Shown in pieces: positions 1-5,613 of a stretch of DNA of 5,844 nt. The stretch is from Lachnospiraceae bacterium (GTDB lineage: Bacteria; Bacillota_A; Clostridia; Lachnospirales; Lachnospiraceae). The translations under genes were made by a program, and so were the position numbers. The stretch is taken from positions 1 through 5,844 of the forward strand of contig JAFRYJ010000063.1 of the NCBI GenBank assembly GCA_017437705.1, written 5' to 3'. The notes below the pieces were generated by a model. It was not told where the DNA came from, made no database searches, and saw only the letters and a list, made by a program, of their open reading frames with translations. How positions within the stretch are numbered: the stretch's first letter is position 1; each line of letters begins with the position of its first letter.

Positions 1-53
1 CAGGGGATCCTTAAGAGTTCTTGTAGCTTATTTTAAGTAAAAGGGGGTAGAAG

Positions 54-1979
54 ATGTTAAACAGTTTATTCAGCGAGTATACCATCAAGGGCAAGACCCT
101 GAGAAACCGCACCGTTGTAGCGCCCATGGTTATGAACCTGTGCAATATCGACGGAACATGTACCGAGAGAATCACGGCATATCATGAAACAAAGGCAAAG
201 GGCGGCTTCGGCATGATCATCACCGAGGACTTCGCCGTAATGCCCAACGGCAAGGGCTTCATAAGGGTGCCCGGCCTCTGGAACGACGAGCAGATCCCGG
301 GATTCAAGGAGTTCACTGACAGGATCAAGGCACAGGGAGCAGTTATTATTGCGCAGGTATATCACTGCGGACGTCAGACCAGCCCCCTGCTTATAGGATC
401 ACAGCCCTGGGCTCCTTCGGCAGATCCCTGCCCGTCATGCTGGAATGTTCCTCACGAGATGACCAAAGACGAGATCGACCAGGTGATCGACGCCTTCGGC
501 GAGACCGCAAGAAGGGCTGAGGAAGCAGGATTTGACGGCATCGAGCTCCACGGCGCCCACGGTTATCTGCTGGCAGAGTTCCTTTCACCTTATTCAAACC
601 AGAGGACCGACGAATACGGCGGAAGCCTTGAGAACCGTCTCCGCTTCCCCGAAGAGGTAATTAGGAAGGTAAGGTCGAAGGTATCCGACGATTTCATCGT
701 AGGCTACCGTATCTCCGGTGATGAGTACGTATCCGGCGGCAGGACCATCGAGGACACAAAGACCATCGTTCCCTATCTTGAGAGAGCGGGCATCGATTAT
801 GTTCATGTGACCGCAGGCTGCTACGGCGCATCCGACGCTCTGTGTCCTTCAATGTACAAGAGACACGGCTGGATCGCCAATGATGCCATGGAGGTAAAGC
901 AGGTAACGAACCTGCCCGTTATCTCCGTAGGACGTTACAACGACATGCGTATCGCCGACCAGGTACTGAGCTGCGGCAAGGCTGATCTCATCGCCTTCGG
1001 CCGTGCATCCCTGGCAGATCCTTACGGCCCCATAAAGGCTAAAGAGGGCAGGTTCGAGGACATCATCACCTGTATCGGATGCCATCAGGCTTGTCTCGGC
1101 GGCATCATGCCCCAGAAGGCAGGCGGATGTATCCTTAATCCCTTCACCGCCAACGAGTACGAGCTTCCCGAGACCGTTCCGGCAGAAGAGCCCAAGAAGG
1201 TCCTTGTCGTCGGTGCAGGCCCTGCAGGCCTTGCATGCGCCATCGAGGCTGCGAAGGCAGGCCATATGGTAGAGGTATATGAGAAGCGCGCCATGGCCGG
1301 CGGCCAGTTCCGTCTCGGTTCCGTTCCTCCTTCAAAGGGAGAGATCGCAAACTTCTCGAGATGGCAGATGCATCAGCTTGAAAAGCTGGGCGTAAAGGTG
1401 GAGTTCAACACCTGCGTGGATAAGGCATTCGTGGAAGAGAAGAAGCCCGATGTTGTCGTAGTAGCAACAGGTGCGGAATCAGTCATTCCCGCAAAGATAC
1501 CCGGCATCGGCAAGGAGCTCGTATGCACGGCCCATGACATCCTTGAAGGCAAGGCACTGGGCGGCACGAAGAACGTTGTAATAGGCGGCGGTTCCGTAGG
1601 CTGCGAGACCGCAAACTATATTGCATCATCCAAGAAGAAGGTCACCGTTGTTGAAATGCTGGAGAATGTAGCCACAGACGAGCCCGGTGTTCCCAGACTT
1701 GACCTTATGAGGGATATGGCGAAGCACGGCGTTACCGTTCTCACGGAGACCACACTTTTAGAGATCCTGGACGACGGCGTTATCGTTAAGTGTGAAGATA
1801 CCGAGAAGAAGATCAAGGCAGACAAGGTCATCCTTGCGATGGGCGCAAGATCGGTCAACATCCTGGCCGAAGATCTGAAAGATCTCGGTATCCGCGTTGA
1901 AGTCATCGGTGATGCTGTTGAACCCGGCAAGGCCGGCAAGGCTATCCGCGAAGGCTTCGACCTGGGCAGAGCCCTTTGA
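54..1979 (+). CDS. FAD/FMN/4Fe-4S NAD(P)H-dependent enoate reductase (Old Yellow Enzyme/FadH family)
   Basis: This 641-residue protein probably reduces the C=C bond of an unsaturated substrate (an enoate, dienoyl-CoA or steroid-like enone), passing electrons from NAD(P)H through FAD and a 4Fe-4S cluster to FMN in the cytoplasm. Residues 1-335 form the FMN TIM barrel, with HGAHGY at 166-171 (Tyr171 is the likely proton donor, as Tyr166 in E. coli FadH) and YGGSLENR at 188-195. The cluster cysteines are 340, 343, 347 and 359, with the same spacing as FadH (CX2CX3CX11C). An FAD Rossmann motif GAGPAG lies at 387-392 and an NAD(P)H motif GGGSVG at 511-516. Length and domain order match 2,4-dienoyl-CoA reductase, clostridial 2-enoate reductase and BaiCD/BaiH; the substrate cannot be read from sequence, so no symbol is given. 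The start is supported by an AAGGGGG site at 41-47, six bases upstream. A CxxC at 126-129 in the barrel is unusual. Only 53 bases precede the gene, so an operon partner may be missing. Confidence 0.93.
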   Translation: MLNSLFSEYTIKGKTLRNRTVVAPMVMNLCNIDGTCTERITAYHETKAKGGFGMIITEDFAVMPNGKGFIRVPGLWNDEQIPGFKEFTDRIKAQGAVIIAQVYHCGRQTSPLLIGSQPWAPSADPCPSCWNVPHEMTKDEIDQVIDAFGETARRAEEAGFDGIELHGAHGYLLAEFLSPYSNQRTDEYGGSLENRLRFPEEVIRKVRSKVSDDFIVGYRISGDEYVSGGRTIEDTKTIVPYLERAGIDYVHVTAGCYGASDALCPSMYKRHGWIANDAMEVKQVTNLPVISVGRYNDMRIADQVLSCGKADLIAFGRASLADPYGPIKAKEGRFEDIITCIGCHQACLGGIMPQKAGGCILNPFTANEYELPETVPAEEPKKVLVVGAGPAGLACAIEAAKAGHMVEVYEKRAMAGGQFRLGSVPPSKGEIANFSRWQMHQLEKLGVKVEFNTCVDKAFVEEKKPDVVVVATGAESVIPAKIPGIGKELVCTAHDILEGKALGGTKNVVIGGGSVGCETANYIASSKKKVTVVEMLENVATDEPGVPRLDLMRDMAKHGVTVLTETTLLEILDDGVIVKCEDTEKKIKADKVILAMGARSVNILAEDLKDLGIRVEVIGDAVEPGKAGKAIREGFDLGRAL

Positions 1980-2034
1980 TGCATGCATCTGGACCGTACA
2001 GCTGATTGAACGGAATCAAATAATGACAAAGAAA

Positions 2035-2067
2035 GAGGCCCCTGCAGGATCGATCCTGCGGGGCCTC
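2035..2067. terminator. Shared hairpin terminator between convergent genes
   Basis: An inverted repeat pairs GAGGCCCC (2035-2042) with GGGGCCTC (2060-2067) and GCAGGA (2044-2049) with TCCTGC (2054-2059). It leaves one bulged T and a TCGA loop. It lies in the 121-base gap between the stop codons of the plus-strand reductase and the minus-strand radical-SAM gene. Read on the minus strand, the stem is followed by TTTCTTTG, a fair U-rich tract. Read on the plus strand it is followed by GTGTTATGCTGTT, which is only modestly T-rich. It is therefore probably bidirectional but stronger for the minus-strand gene. Confidence 0.8.
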
Positions 2068-2100
2068 GTGTTATGCTGTTATACTCAGCGGCACTGAGCC

Positions 2101-2787
2101 TTATCTGATCTCTACCGCGGTTATGTATTTCTGGAGGATGTCCCTCATGCTCAGCATGTCCTCGGTGCTGTAGGAGGAGAAAACGGGCATGATGACATCA
2201 TCGCCGGAGATATAGTGCTGCAGATAGAACGCCCTGGCGCCCTGGAGCCATTTTCCGATGGTCTCGATGTCGTCGAAGGTGTGCAGCTCCCTGCAGACGG
2301 TTGTGCGGAATTCGTAGGGGATGTCCCCGTCCATAAGGAAGGATGCGGAGATCTTGACATCGTTGATGTTAAGATCGTTTACTCCTATGGTCCTGGGATA
2401 GTTCGCCGGTGAATTCTTTATATCCATGGCGATATAATCGGCCAGATGATCCTTGAGGATCCTGTTCAGCACGGTGGGATAGGAGCCGTTGGTGTCCAGT
2501 TTTACGGAAAAACCCTTGTCCTGCAGCGCGGCCATGAATTCCAGTATGCCGTCCTGCATAAGGGGCTCGCCGCCGGTGATGCACACGCCGTCTATTGCGG
2601 TCTTCCTGCTGTCAAGGAAATCGAATATGTCGTCTGCGGAGATATCCTCGGTCCTGTCGGGGTTTACGACAAGGGACCTTCTGTTGCAGTAGGGGCACAT
2701 GAAATTGCAGCCGCCCATCTGTATCGTTGCCGCCACATGTCCGGGATAGTCGACCAGGGTGGTGGGCTTCAGACCTTTGATATGCAT
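2101..2787 (-). CDS. Radical-SAM glycyl-radical activating protein, NrdG-like (anaerobic ribonucleotide reductase activator type)
   Basis: This 228-residue protein belongs to the radical-SAM activase group: it cleaves S-adenosylmethionine with a 4Fe-4S cluster to place a glycyl radical on a partner enzyme. The family match is to the class annotated as anaerobic ribonucleoside-triphosphate reductase activating protein (the NrdG2 type). The N-terminal GLKPTTLVDYPG is characteristic. The cluster motif CNFMCPYC (CX3CX2C) uses Cys27, 31 and 34, followed by GGEP at 72-75, DTNG at 98-101 and AMDIK at 120-124. The start is taken at 2787, not at the ATG at 2799: GGAGG at 2797-2793 lies five bases upstream of the 2787 ATG and overlaps the upstream ATG, which has no ribosome site of its own. 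No nrdD or pyruvate formate-lyase gene is adjacent, so the partner is unknown; a pyruvate-formate-lyase-activase-like role is possible. The gene appears monocistronic, between its own promoter and terminator. Confidence 0.88.
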   Translation of the reverse strand: MHIKGLKPTTLVDYPGHVAATIQMGGCNFMCPYCNRRSLVVNPDRTEDISADDIFDFLDSRKTAIDGVCITGGEPLMQDGILEFMAALQDKGFSVKLDTNGSYPTVLNRILKDHLADYIAMDIKNSPANYPRTIGVNDLNINDVKISASFLMDGDIPYEFRTTVCRELHTFDDIETIGKWLQGARAFYLQHYISGDDVIMPVFSSYSTEDMLSMRDILQKYITAVEIR

Positions 2788-2792
2788 ATATT

Positions 2793-2797
2793 CCTCC
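2793..2797 (-). promoter_or_regulatory. Ribosome binding site deciding the radical-SAM start
   Basis: On the minus strand the text reads ATGGAGGAATATATG. GGAGG is five bases from the second ATG (2787), which is ideal spacing. The first ATG (2799) shares its G with this site and would need a separate upstream site; none is seen in the AT-rich TCATAAACC before it. This favours translation from 2787. Confidence 0.8.
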
Positions 2798-2806
2798 ATT
2801 GGTTTA

Positions 2807-2815
2807 TGATATAAT
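2807..2815 (+). promoter_or_regulatory. Putative extended -10 promoter for tadA
   Basis: TGATATAAT matches the extended -10 consensus TGnTATAAT exactly, about 90 bases upstream of the tadA start codon. No good -35 is found 16-18 bases upstream (the region is ATATTCC), which extended -10 promoters tolerate. Transcription would start near 2822. A second, weaker TATAAC lies at 2866-2871, closer to the gene. Confidence 0.5.
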
Positions 2816-2840
2816 TGTAAACGGTGCTGAAGGCTGCAGT

Positions 2841-2852
2841 ATGCTGCAGCAT
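2841..2852. repeat. Perfect 12-bp palindrome in divergent promoter region
   Basis: ATGCTGCAGCAT is a perfect palindrome. It overlaps a stem of GCTGCAG (2833-2839) and CTGCAGC (2844-2850) separated by TATG, and an 8-bp palindrome GATGCATC follows at 2855-2862. All lie between the two predicted -10 elements, so the site could be an operator or a hairpin in both 5' leaders. No regulator can be named. Confidence 0.45.
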
Positions 2853-2863
2853 CCGATGCATCG

Positions 2864-2872
2864 ATTATAACA
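2864..2872 (-). promoter_or_regulatory. Putative extended -10 promoter for the radical-SAM gene
   Basis: The minus strand reads TGTTATAAT, a full match to TGnTATAAT. A weak -35 candidate, TTGTTT, lies at 2891-2886 with a 16-base spacer. Transcription would start near 2857, giving a leader of about 70 bases before the start codon at 2787. It lies to the right of the tadA -10, so the two promoters fire toward each other and their leaders overlap. Confidence 0.55.
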
Positions 2873-2903
2873 CAGGCATCACAGGAAACAAAGGGGAGAG
2901 GAT

Positions 2904-3401
2904 ATGCTCACGGAAGATGAAAGATTCATGAAAAAGGCTCTGGACCAGGCAAAGCGTGCCTTTGACCGGAAGGAGACGCCCGTGGGCTGCGTCATCGTCA
3001 AGGACGGGAAGATCATTGCCCGGGCGTACAACAGGAGGAACGAGAAGAAAAACACCCTGGCCCACGCCGAGATGATAGCCATAGACAAGGCCTCCCGGAA
3101 GACCGGGGACTGGCGGCTTGAGGGCTGCACGATGTACGTTACCCTGGAGCCCTGCCCCATGTGCGGCGGCGCCGTTATCCAGTCGAGGATAGACAGGCTG
3201 GTCATCGGGGCCATGAGCGAGAAGAACGGCTGCGCAGGCTCTGTAACGGACCTTATGCACATCCCGGGCTTTAACCATCATGTGGAGACCGTCACCGGAG
3301 TGATGCAGGAAAAATGCAGCGAGCTTTTAAGCCTTTTTTTCAAAAGGGTGAGGGCCGAGAACGCCCTCAGAAAAAGCGGAAACATTGACATCACAGAGTA
3401 A
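2904..3401 (+). CDS. tadA: tRNA-specific adenosine-34 deaminase
   Basis: This 165-residue zinc deaminase converts adenosine to inosine at wobble position 34 of tRNA-Arg(ACG), which allows that tRNA to read several arginine codons. Visible motifs are PVGCVIV (26-32), HAEM (54-57; His54 zinc ligand, Glu56 proton shuttle) and PCPMC (83-87; Cys84 and Cys87 zinc ligands). They sit close to E. coli His57, Glu59, Cys87 and Cys90. The stretch from DRLVIGAMSEKNGCAGS onward and the C-terminal helix LLSLFFKRVR are typical of TadA rather than of cytidine or guanine deaminases. Start 2904 is chosen for AAGGGGAG at 2891-2898, five bases upstream. The neighbour order (SRP RNA, dnaX, ebfC) is that of yaaJ in Bacillus subtilis, which supports the identity. 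The final codons also carry the promoter of the SRP RNA gene. Confidence 0.95.
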   Translation: MLTEDERFMKKALDQAKRAFDRKETPVGCVIVKDGKIIARAYNRRNEKKNTLAHAEMIAIDKASRKTGDWRLEGCTMYVTLEPCPMCGGAVIQSRIDRLVIGAMSEKNGCAGSVTDLMHIPGFNHHVETVTGVMQEKCSELLSLFFKRVRAENALRKSGNIDITE

Positions 3402-3413
3402 AGATTCTATAAT
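3385..3413 (+). promoter_or_regulatory. Perfect consensus sigma-70/sigma-A promoter for the SRP RNA gene
   Basis: TTGACA (3385-3390) and TATAAT (3408-3413) both match consensus at six of six positions with the optimal 17-base spacer. The -35 lies inside the last codons of tadA and the -10 just past its stop codon. Transcription should start near 3420. This strength fits a highly expressed stable RNA. Confidence 0.9.
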
Positions 3414-3419
3414 ATTCTG

Positions 3420-3441
3420 CGCCGGACCGAAGATGCCGGCG
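3420..3441 (+). other. Hairpin in the SRP RNA precursor leader
   Basis: CGCCGG (3420-3425) can pair with CCGGCG (3436-3441) around a ten-base loop. The hairpin lies at the predicted transcription start and about 20 bases before the mature RNA. It may protect or guide processing of the precursor, or weakly terminate tadA messages (TTTT occurs only later, at 3459-3462). The function is inferred. Confidence 0.4.
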
Positions 3442-3460
3442 GACGAATAAGTCTTAAGTT

Positions 3461-3727
3461 TTCCGCGCAACCGGGGAGTCAGCGGTGCCCTGTACCTGCA
3501 ACCCGCTACAGCAGGGGTGATGCCTTCTCCCAGGGTTATTGTCTGTGGGGCAGCCCTTTATAAGTGGCGTTGACGTTTGGGTCTTGCGCAACAGGAACTC
3601 GTGAACCGTGTCAGGTCAGGAATGAAGCAGCACTAAGCGAGACCTCTTGTGTGCCGCAAGGGTGCCTGGACAGAGCTAACTGTAGAGGTAACGCCCATGG
3701 GCGTAATTCGAAGAGAAGGTGCGCGGA
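3461..3727 (+). ncRNA. ffs: Signal recognition particle RNA, large Gram-positive type (scRNA/6S-like SRP RNA)
   Basis: This RNA of about 265 bases is the scaffold of the signal recognition particle; it binds Ffh and directs ribosomes making membrane or secreted proteins to FtsY. The sequence closely follows B. subtilis scRNA as I recall it. The Alu-domain segment AGCGGTGCCCTGTACCTGCA begins at 3481. GTTGACGTTTGGGTC (3569-3583) follows, then the Ffh-binding helix 8 at 3608-3633, with GTCAGGTC, a GGAA tetraloop (3619-3622) and GAAGCAGCAC. CTTGCG (3584-3589) pairs with CGCAAG (3655-3660). The ends form a terminal helix, CCGCGC (3463-3468) with GCGCGG (3721-3726), extended by ACC/GGT. The pair closing the tetraloop is A3618-U3623 instead of the usual C-G. 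A precursor starting near 3420 is expected to be trimmed. The exact mature ends are estimates. Confidence 0.95.
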
Positions 3728-3734
3728 TTTTTTT
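3691..3734 (+). terminator. Rho-independent-type end of the SRP RNA gene
   Basis: Seven T residues (3728-3734) directly follow the 3' strand of the SRP RNA terminal helix (GCGCGG, 3721-3726). The nearest local hairpin is the perfect palindrome ACGCCCATGGGCGT (3691-3704), which lies 23 bases before the T run, too far for a standard terminator. The stem next to the T run instead pairs with the 5' end of the RNA some 250 bases away. Termination may therefore depend on the folded RNA and be partial. Confidence 0.6.
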
Positions 3735-3894
3735 GTATGTGAAGGCATGTGCAAAGCGCGGGTCATTGATGCCTGCCATATACGATACATGCTTTGAGTA
3801 GCGGTTAAATACTATAGCCCGTGATCGGGGAACTGATCAGAAGGCCCGAACGGACAGCACATCCGTAAAGAGCTTTTAAAGAAAGAGGGATCAA
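3735..3894 (+). other. dnaX upstream leader, 160 bases without a gene
   Basis: No open reading frame, tRNA or recognised riboswitch is seen here. I found no promoter with both elements near consensus. Several inverted repeats are present: AGGCAT/ATGCCT (3743-3748 with 3769-3774); AAGGCATGT/ACATGCTTT (3742-3750 with 3787-3795, one G-U pair), which is mutually exclusive with the first; TGATC/GATCA flanking an eight-base loop near 3820-3840; and ACGGA/TCCGT (3850-3854 with 3862-3866). The leader ends with the dnaX ribosome site AGAGGG (3884-3889). dnaX may be transcribed by readthrough from the strong SRP RNA promoter or from an unrecognised local promoter. Confidence 0.5.
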
Positions 3895-5601
3895 ATGGCA
3901 TATCAGGCCTTGTACAGAAAATACAGACCGTCATATTTTTCTGATGTGGCAGGCCAGGATCATATTGTAAGGGCTCTCAGGAACCAGATAGAAAGCGGCA
4001 GGGTGGGCCATGCCTATCTTTTCTGCGGCACCAGGGGCACCGGGAAAACCTCCGTGGCAAAGATCTTCGCCAGGGCGGTGAACTGCGAGGCGCCGGTCAA
4101 CGGAGAACCCTGCGGGAAGTGTGCATCATGCACAGACATCGCGATCAATGCCTCAATGAACGTTCTGGAGATCGACGCCGCATCCAACAACGGCGTTGAC
4201 AACATCCGTGACATAAGGGACAGCGTCGAGTACACGCCAACCACGGGAAAGTACAGGGTGTTCATAATAGACGAGGCCCATATGCTTACCGGTTCGGCTT
4301 TCAACGCCCTCTTAAAGACGCTGGAGGAACCGCCGGAATATGTCATCTTCATTCTTGCCACCACCAATCCCGGAAAGATACCCGCAACCATAATCTCCAG
4401 GTGCCAGAGATACGATTTCAGAAGGCTCTCTGCGGCGACCATTCAGAAGAGGCTCCGGGAGATAACGGATGCGGAGGGAATAAATGCGGAAGACCGGGCC
4501 CTCAGGTATTTATCCTATGCGGCAGACGGCGCAATGAGGGATGCCTTAAGCCTTCTGGAGCAGTGCGTATCGTTCTTTATGGGCGATGTGCTCACCTACG
4601 AAAAGGTCCTGGAGATACTGGGCGCCATGGACAACGATACATATCGAGAGATGGTGCTCGATATCCACGGCGGCGACACGGTAAAGGCAGTCAAGATGCT
4701 GGACGCATCACTTATGGCGGGAAAGGACATAGAGCTGTTCTTCTCCGACCTGGTATGGCATCTGAGGAACGTCATGCTCGTAAAGAGCGGGGACGATATC
4801 GAGAGCATCACGGATACGTCGGGAGAGAACGCGGAGCTTCTGAAAAAGGAAGCGCAGACCGTGGACATGGACAGCATTATGCGTTACATAAGGATCTTCT
4901 CCGAACTGCTGGAGCGCTTCAGGACAGCCACTCAGAAAAGGGTGCTGGCGGAGGCAGCCGTCATAAAGGCCTGCAGGCCTTCAATGGAAACGGATATCGG
5001 ATCACTGCTCTCCAGGCTGAGCATACTGGAGCAGAAGCTGGCCGGCGGAGCATACAAGGCACCGGCACCCGCGGAAAAGGAAAAGGATCCGGCGGAGACG
5101 GAAGAGGATCCGGCGGGAGCATCGTATTACGATCCTGCGATGTTCGCGGATGATGCATCAGAACCGGAGCATGCGTGGACGGTAAGAAAAGTTAAGCCGG
5201 AAGCGGCCCCTGAGGCAGAAGCTCCGGTGAAAGAAGAGCCGGCTGCCGTGTCCGTACCTGAAGTGAAGACGGGCGGCGGAAGCACGGCGGAAAGCATAAT
5301 CGCCCGCTGGGACAGGATCCTGGAGAACGGTACCGGGCCCATGGCATCAATGCTCCGGGGAGCAGAGGTGACGGCCGACGGGGATAACAGGATCATCATA
5401 AGGATGGAACGCGAACTCAGCTGCAGTTATTTCTCGGACAGAGGACATGCTGACATGCTGAGGGAGCTTATAAAAACGGAAACGGGAGCTGAGCCGGAGC
5501 TTTTATTCCTGAAGAAGGGAGAGAGCGAAGACGTTAAGAAGAAGCTTCTTGACCCGAAGAAGATAAACTTTAAGGATATCAAGATCAAATACGAGACCTG
5601 A
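3895..5601 (+). CDS. dnaX: DNA polymerase III subunit gamma/tau (clamp-loader ATPase)
   Basis: This 568-residue AAA+ protein is the motor of the clamp loader that places the beta sliding clamp on primed DNA; the tau form also ties polymerase and helicase together. YRKYRP opens the protein at 7-12. Walker A is GTRGTGKT (45-52). Zinc ligands are Cys64, 73, 76 and 79. Walker B is IIDEAH (124-129), sensor 1 is ATTNP (155-159), and the SRC motif at 168-170 carries the arginine finger Arg169. Domain III (oligomerisation) runs to about 360. A short helix (about 370-384) follows, then a Glu/Pro/Ala-rich linker (about 386-462) with an internal repeat, then a C-terminal domain ending in a lysine-rich tail. 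The length matches B. subtilis DnaX. No A-AAA-AAG slippery heptamer is seen, so a frameshifted gamma product as in E. coli is not expected. The ribosome site is AGAGGG, five bases before the ATG. The next gene follows after 12 bases. Confidence 0.97.
   Translation: MAYQALYRKYRPSYFSDVAGQDHIVRALRNQIESGRVGHAYLFCGTRGTGKTSVAKIFARAVNCEAPVNGEPCGKCASCTDIAINASMNVLEIDAASNNGVDNIRDIRDSVEYTPTTGKYRVFIIDEAHMLTGSAFNALLKTLEEPPEYVIFILATTNPGKIPATIISRCQRYDFRRLSAATIQKRLREITDAEGINAEDRALRYLSYAADGAMRDALSLLEQCVSFFMGDVLTYEKVLEILGAMDNDTYREMVLDIHGGDTVKAVKMLDASLMAGKDIELFFSDLVWHLRNVMLVKSGDDIESITDTSGENAELLKKEAQTVDMDSIMRYIRIFSELLERFRTATQKRVLAEAAVIKACRPSMETDIGSLLSRLSILEQKLAGGAYKAPAPAEKEKDPAETEEDPAGASYYDPAMFADDASEPEHAWTVRKVKPEAAPEAEAPVKEEPAAVSVPEVKTGGGSTAESIIARWDRILENGTGPMASMLRGAEVTADGDNRIIIRMERELSCSYFSDRGHADMLRELIKTETGAEPELLFLKKGESEDVKKKLLDPKKINFKDIKIKYET
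5079..5116 (+). repeat. 21-bp-period tandem repeat in the dnaX linker
   Basis: Positions 5079-5095 and 5100-5116 match at 16 of 17 bases, with the core AGGATCCGGCGG identical in both copies. The 21-base period equals seven codons, so the frame is kept and the protein reads KDPAETE then EDPAG. It lies in the disordered Glu/Pro/Ala-rich linker, where such duplications are tolerated. Confidence 0.7.
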
Positions 5602-5613
5602 GGAGGTGTCTGA

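Noticed and set aside
1..53. Promoter upstream of the reductase
   Set aside because: The stretch is AT-rich but no -35/-10 pair with sensible spacing is seen; a promoter may lie before the window.
849..1265. Minus-strand open frames inside the reductase gene
   Set aside because: They oppose a gene with full domain support, and their translations show no family signature.
2446..2814. A 122-codon plus-strand frame opposite the radical-SAM gene
   Set aside because: It is the antisense shadow of a gene with clear CX3CX2C and GGEP motifs.
3322..3340. GCTTTTAAGC followed by seven T residues, resembling an internal terminator in tadA
   Set aside because: The stem is four pairs with a two-base loop, too small to form, and it lies within the conserved C-terminal helix of TadA.
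3564..3797. A 77-codon open frame on the plus strand after tadA
   Set aside because: It lies almost wholly over the SRP RNA gene, has no ribosome site and no recognisable protein motif.
4848..4856. Possible programmed frameshift site (CTGAAAAAG) in dnaX
   Set aside because: The heptamer does not fit X-XXY-YYZ with identical first three bases in the reading frame, and it lies within the folded domain III rather than at the linker boundary used in E. coli.
4401..5153. A 250-codon open frame on the plus strand inside dnaX
   Set aside because: It is an alternative frame of dnaX with low-complexity Gly/Arg-rich translation and no ribosome site; the long length follows from the GC-rich codons.
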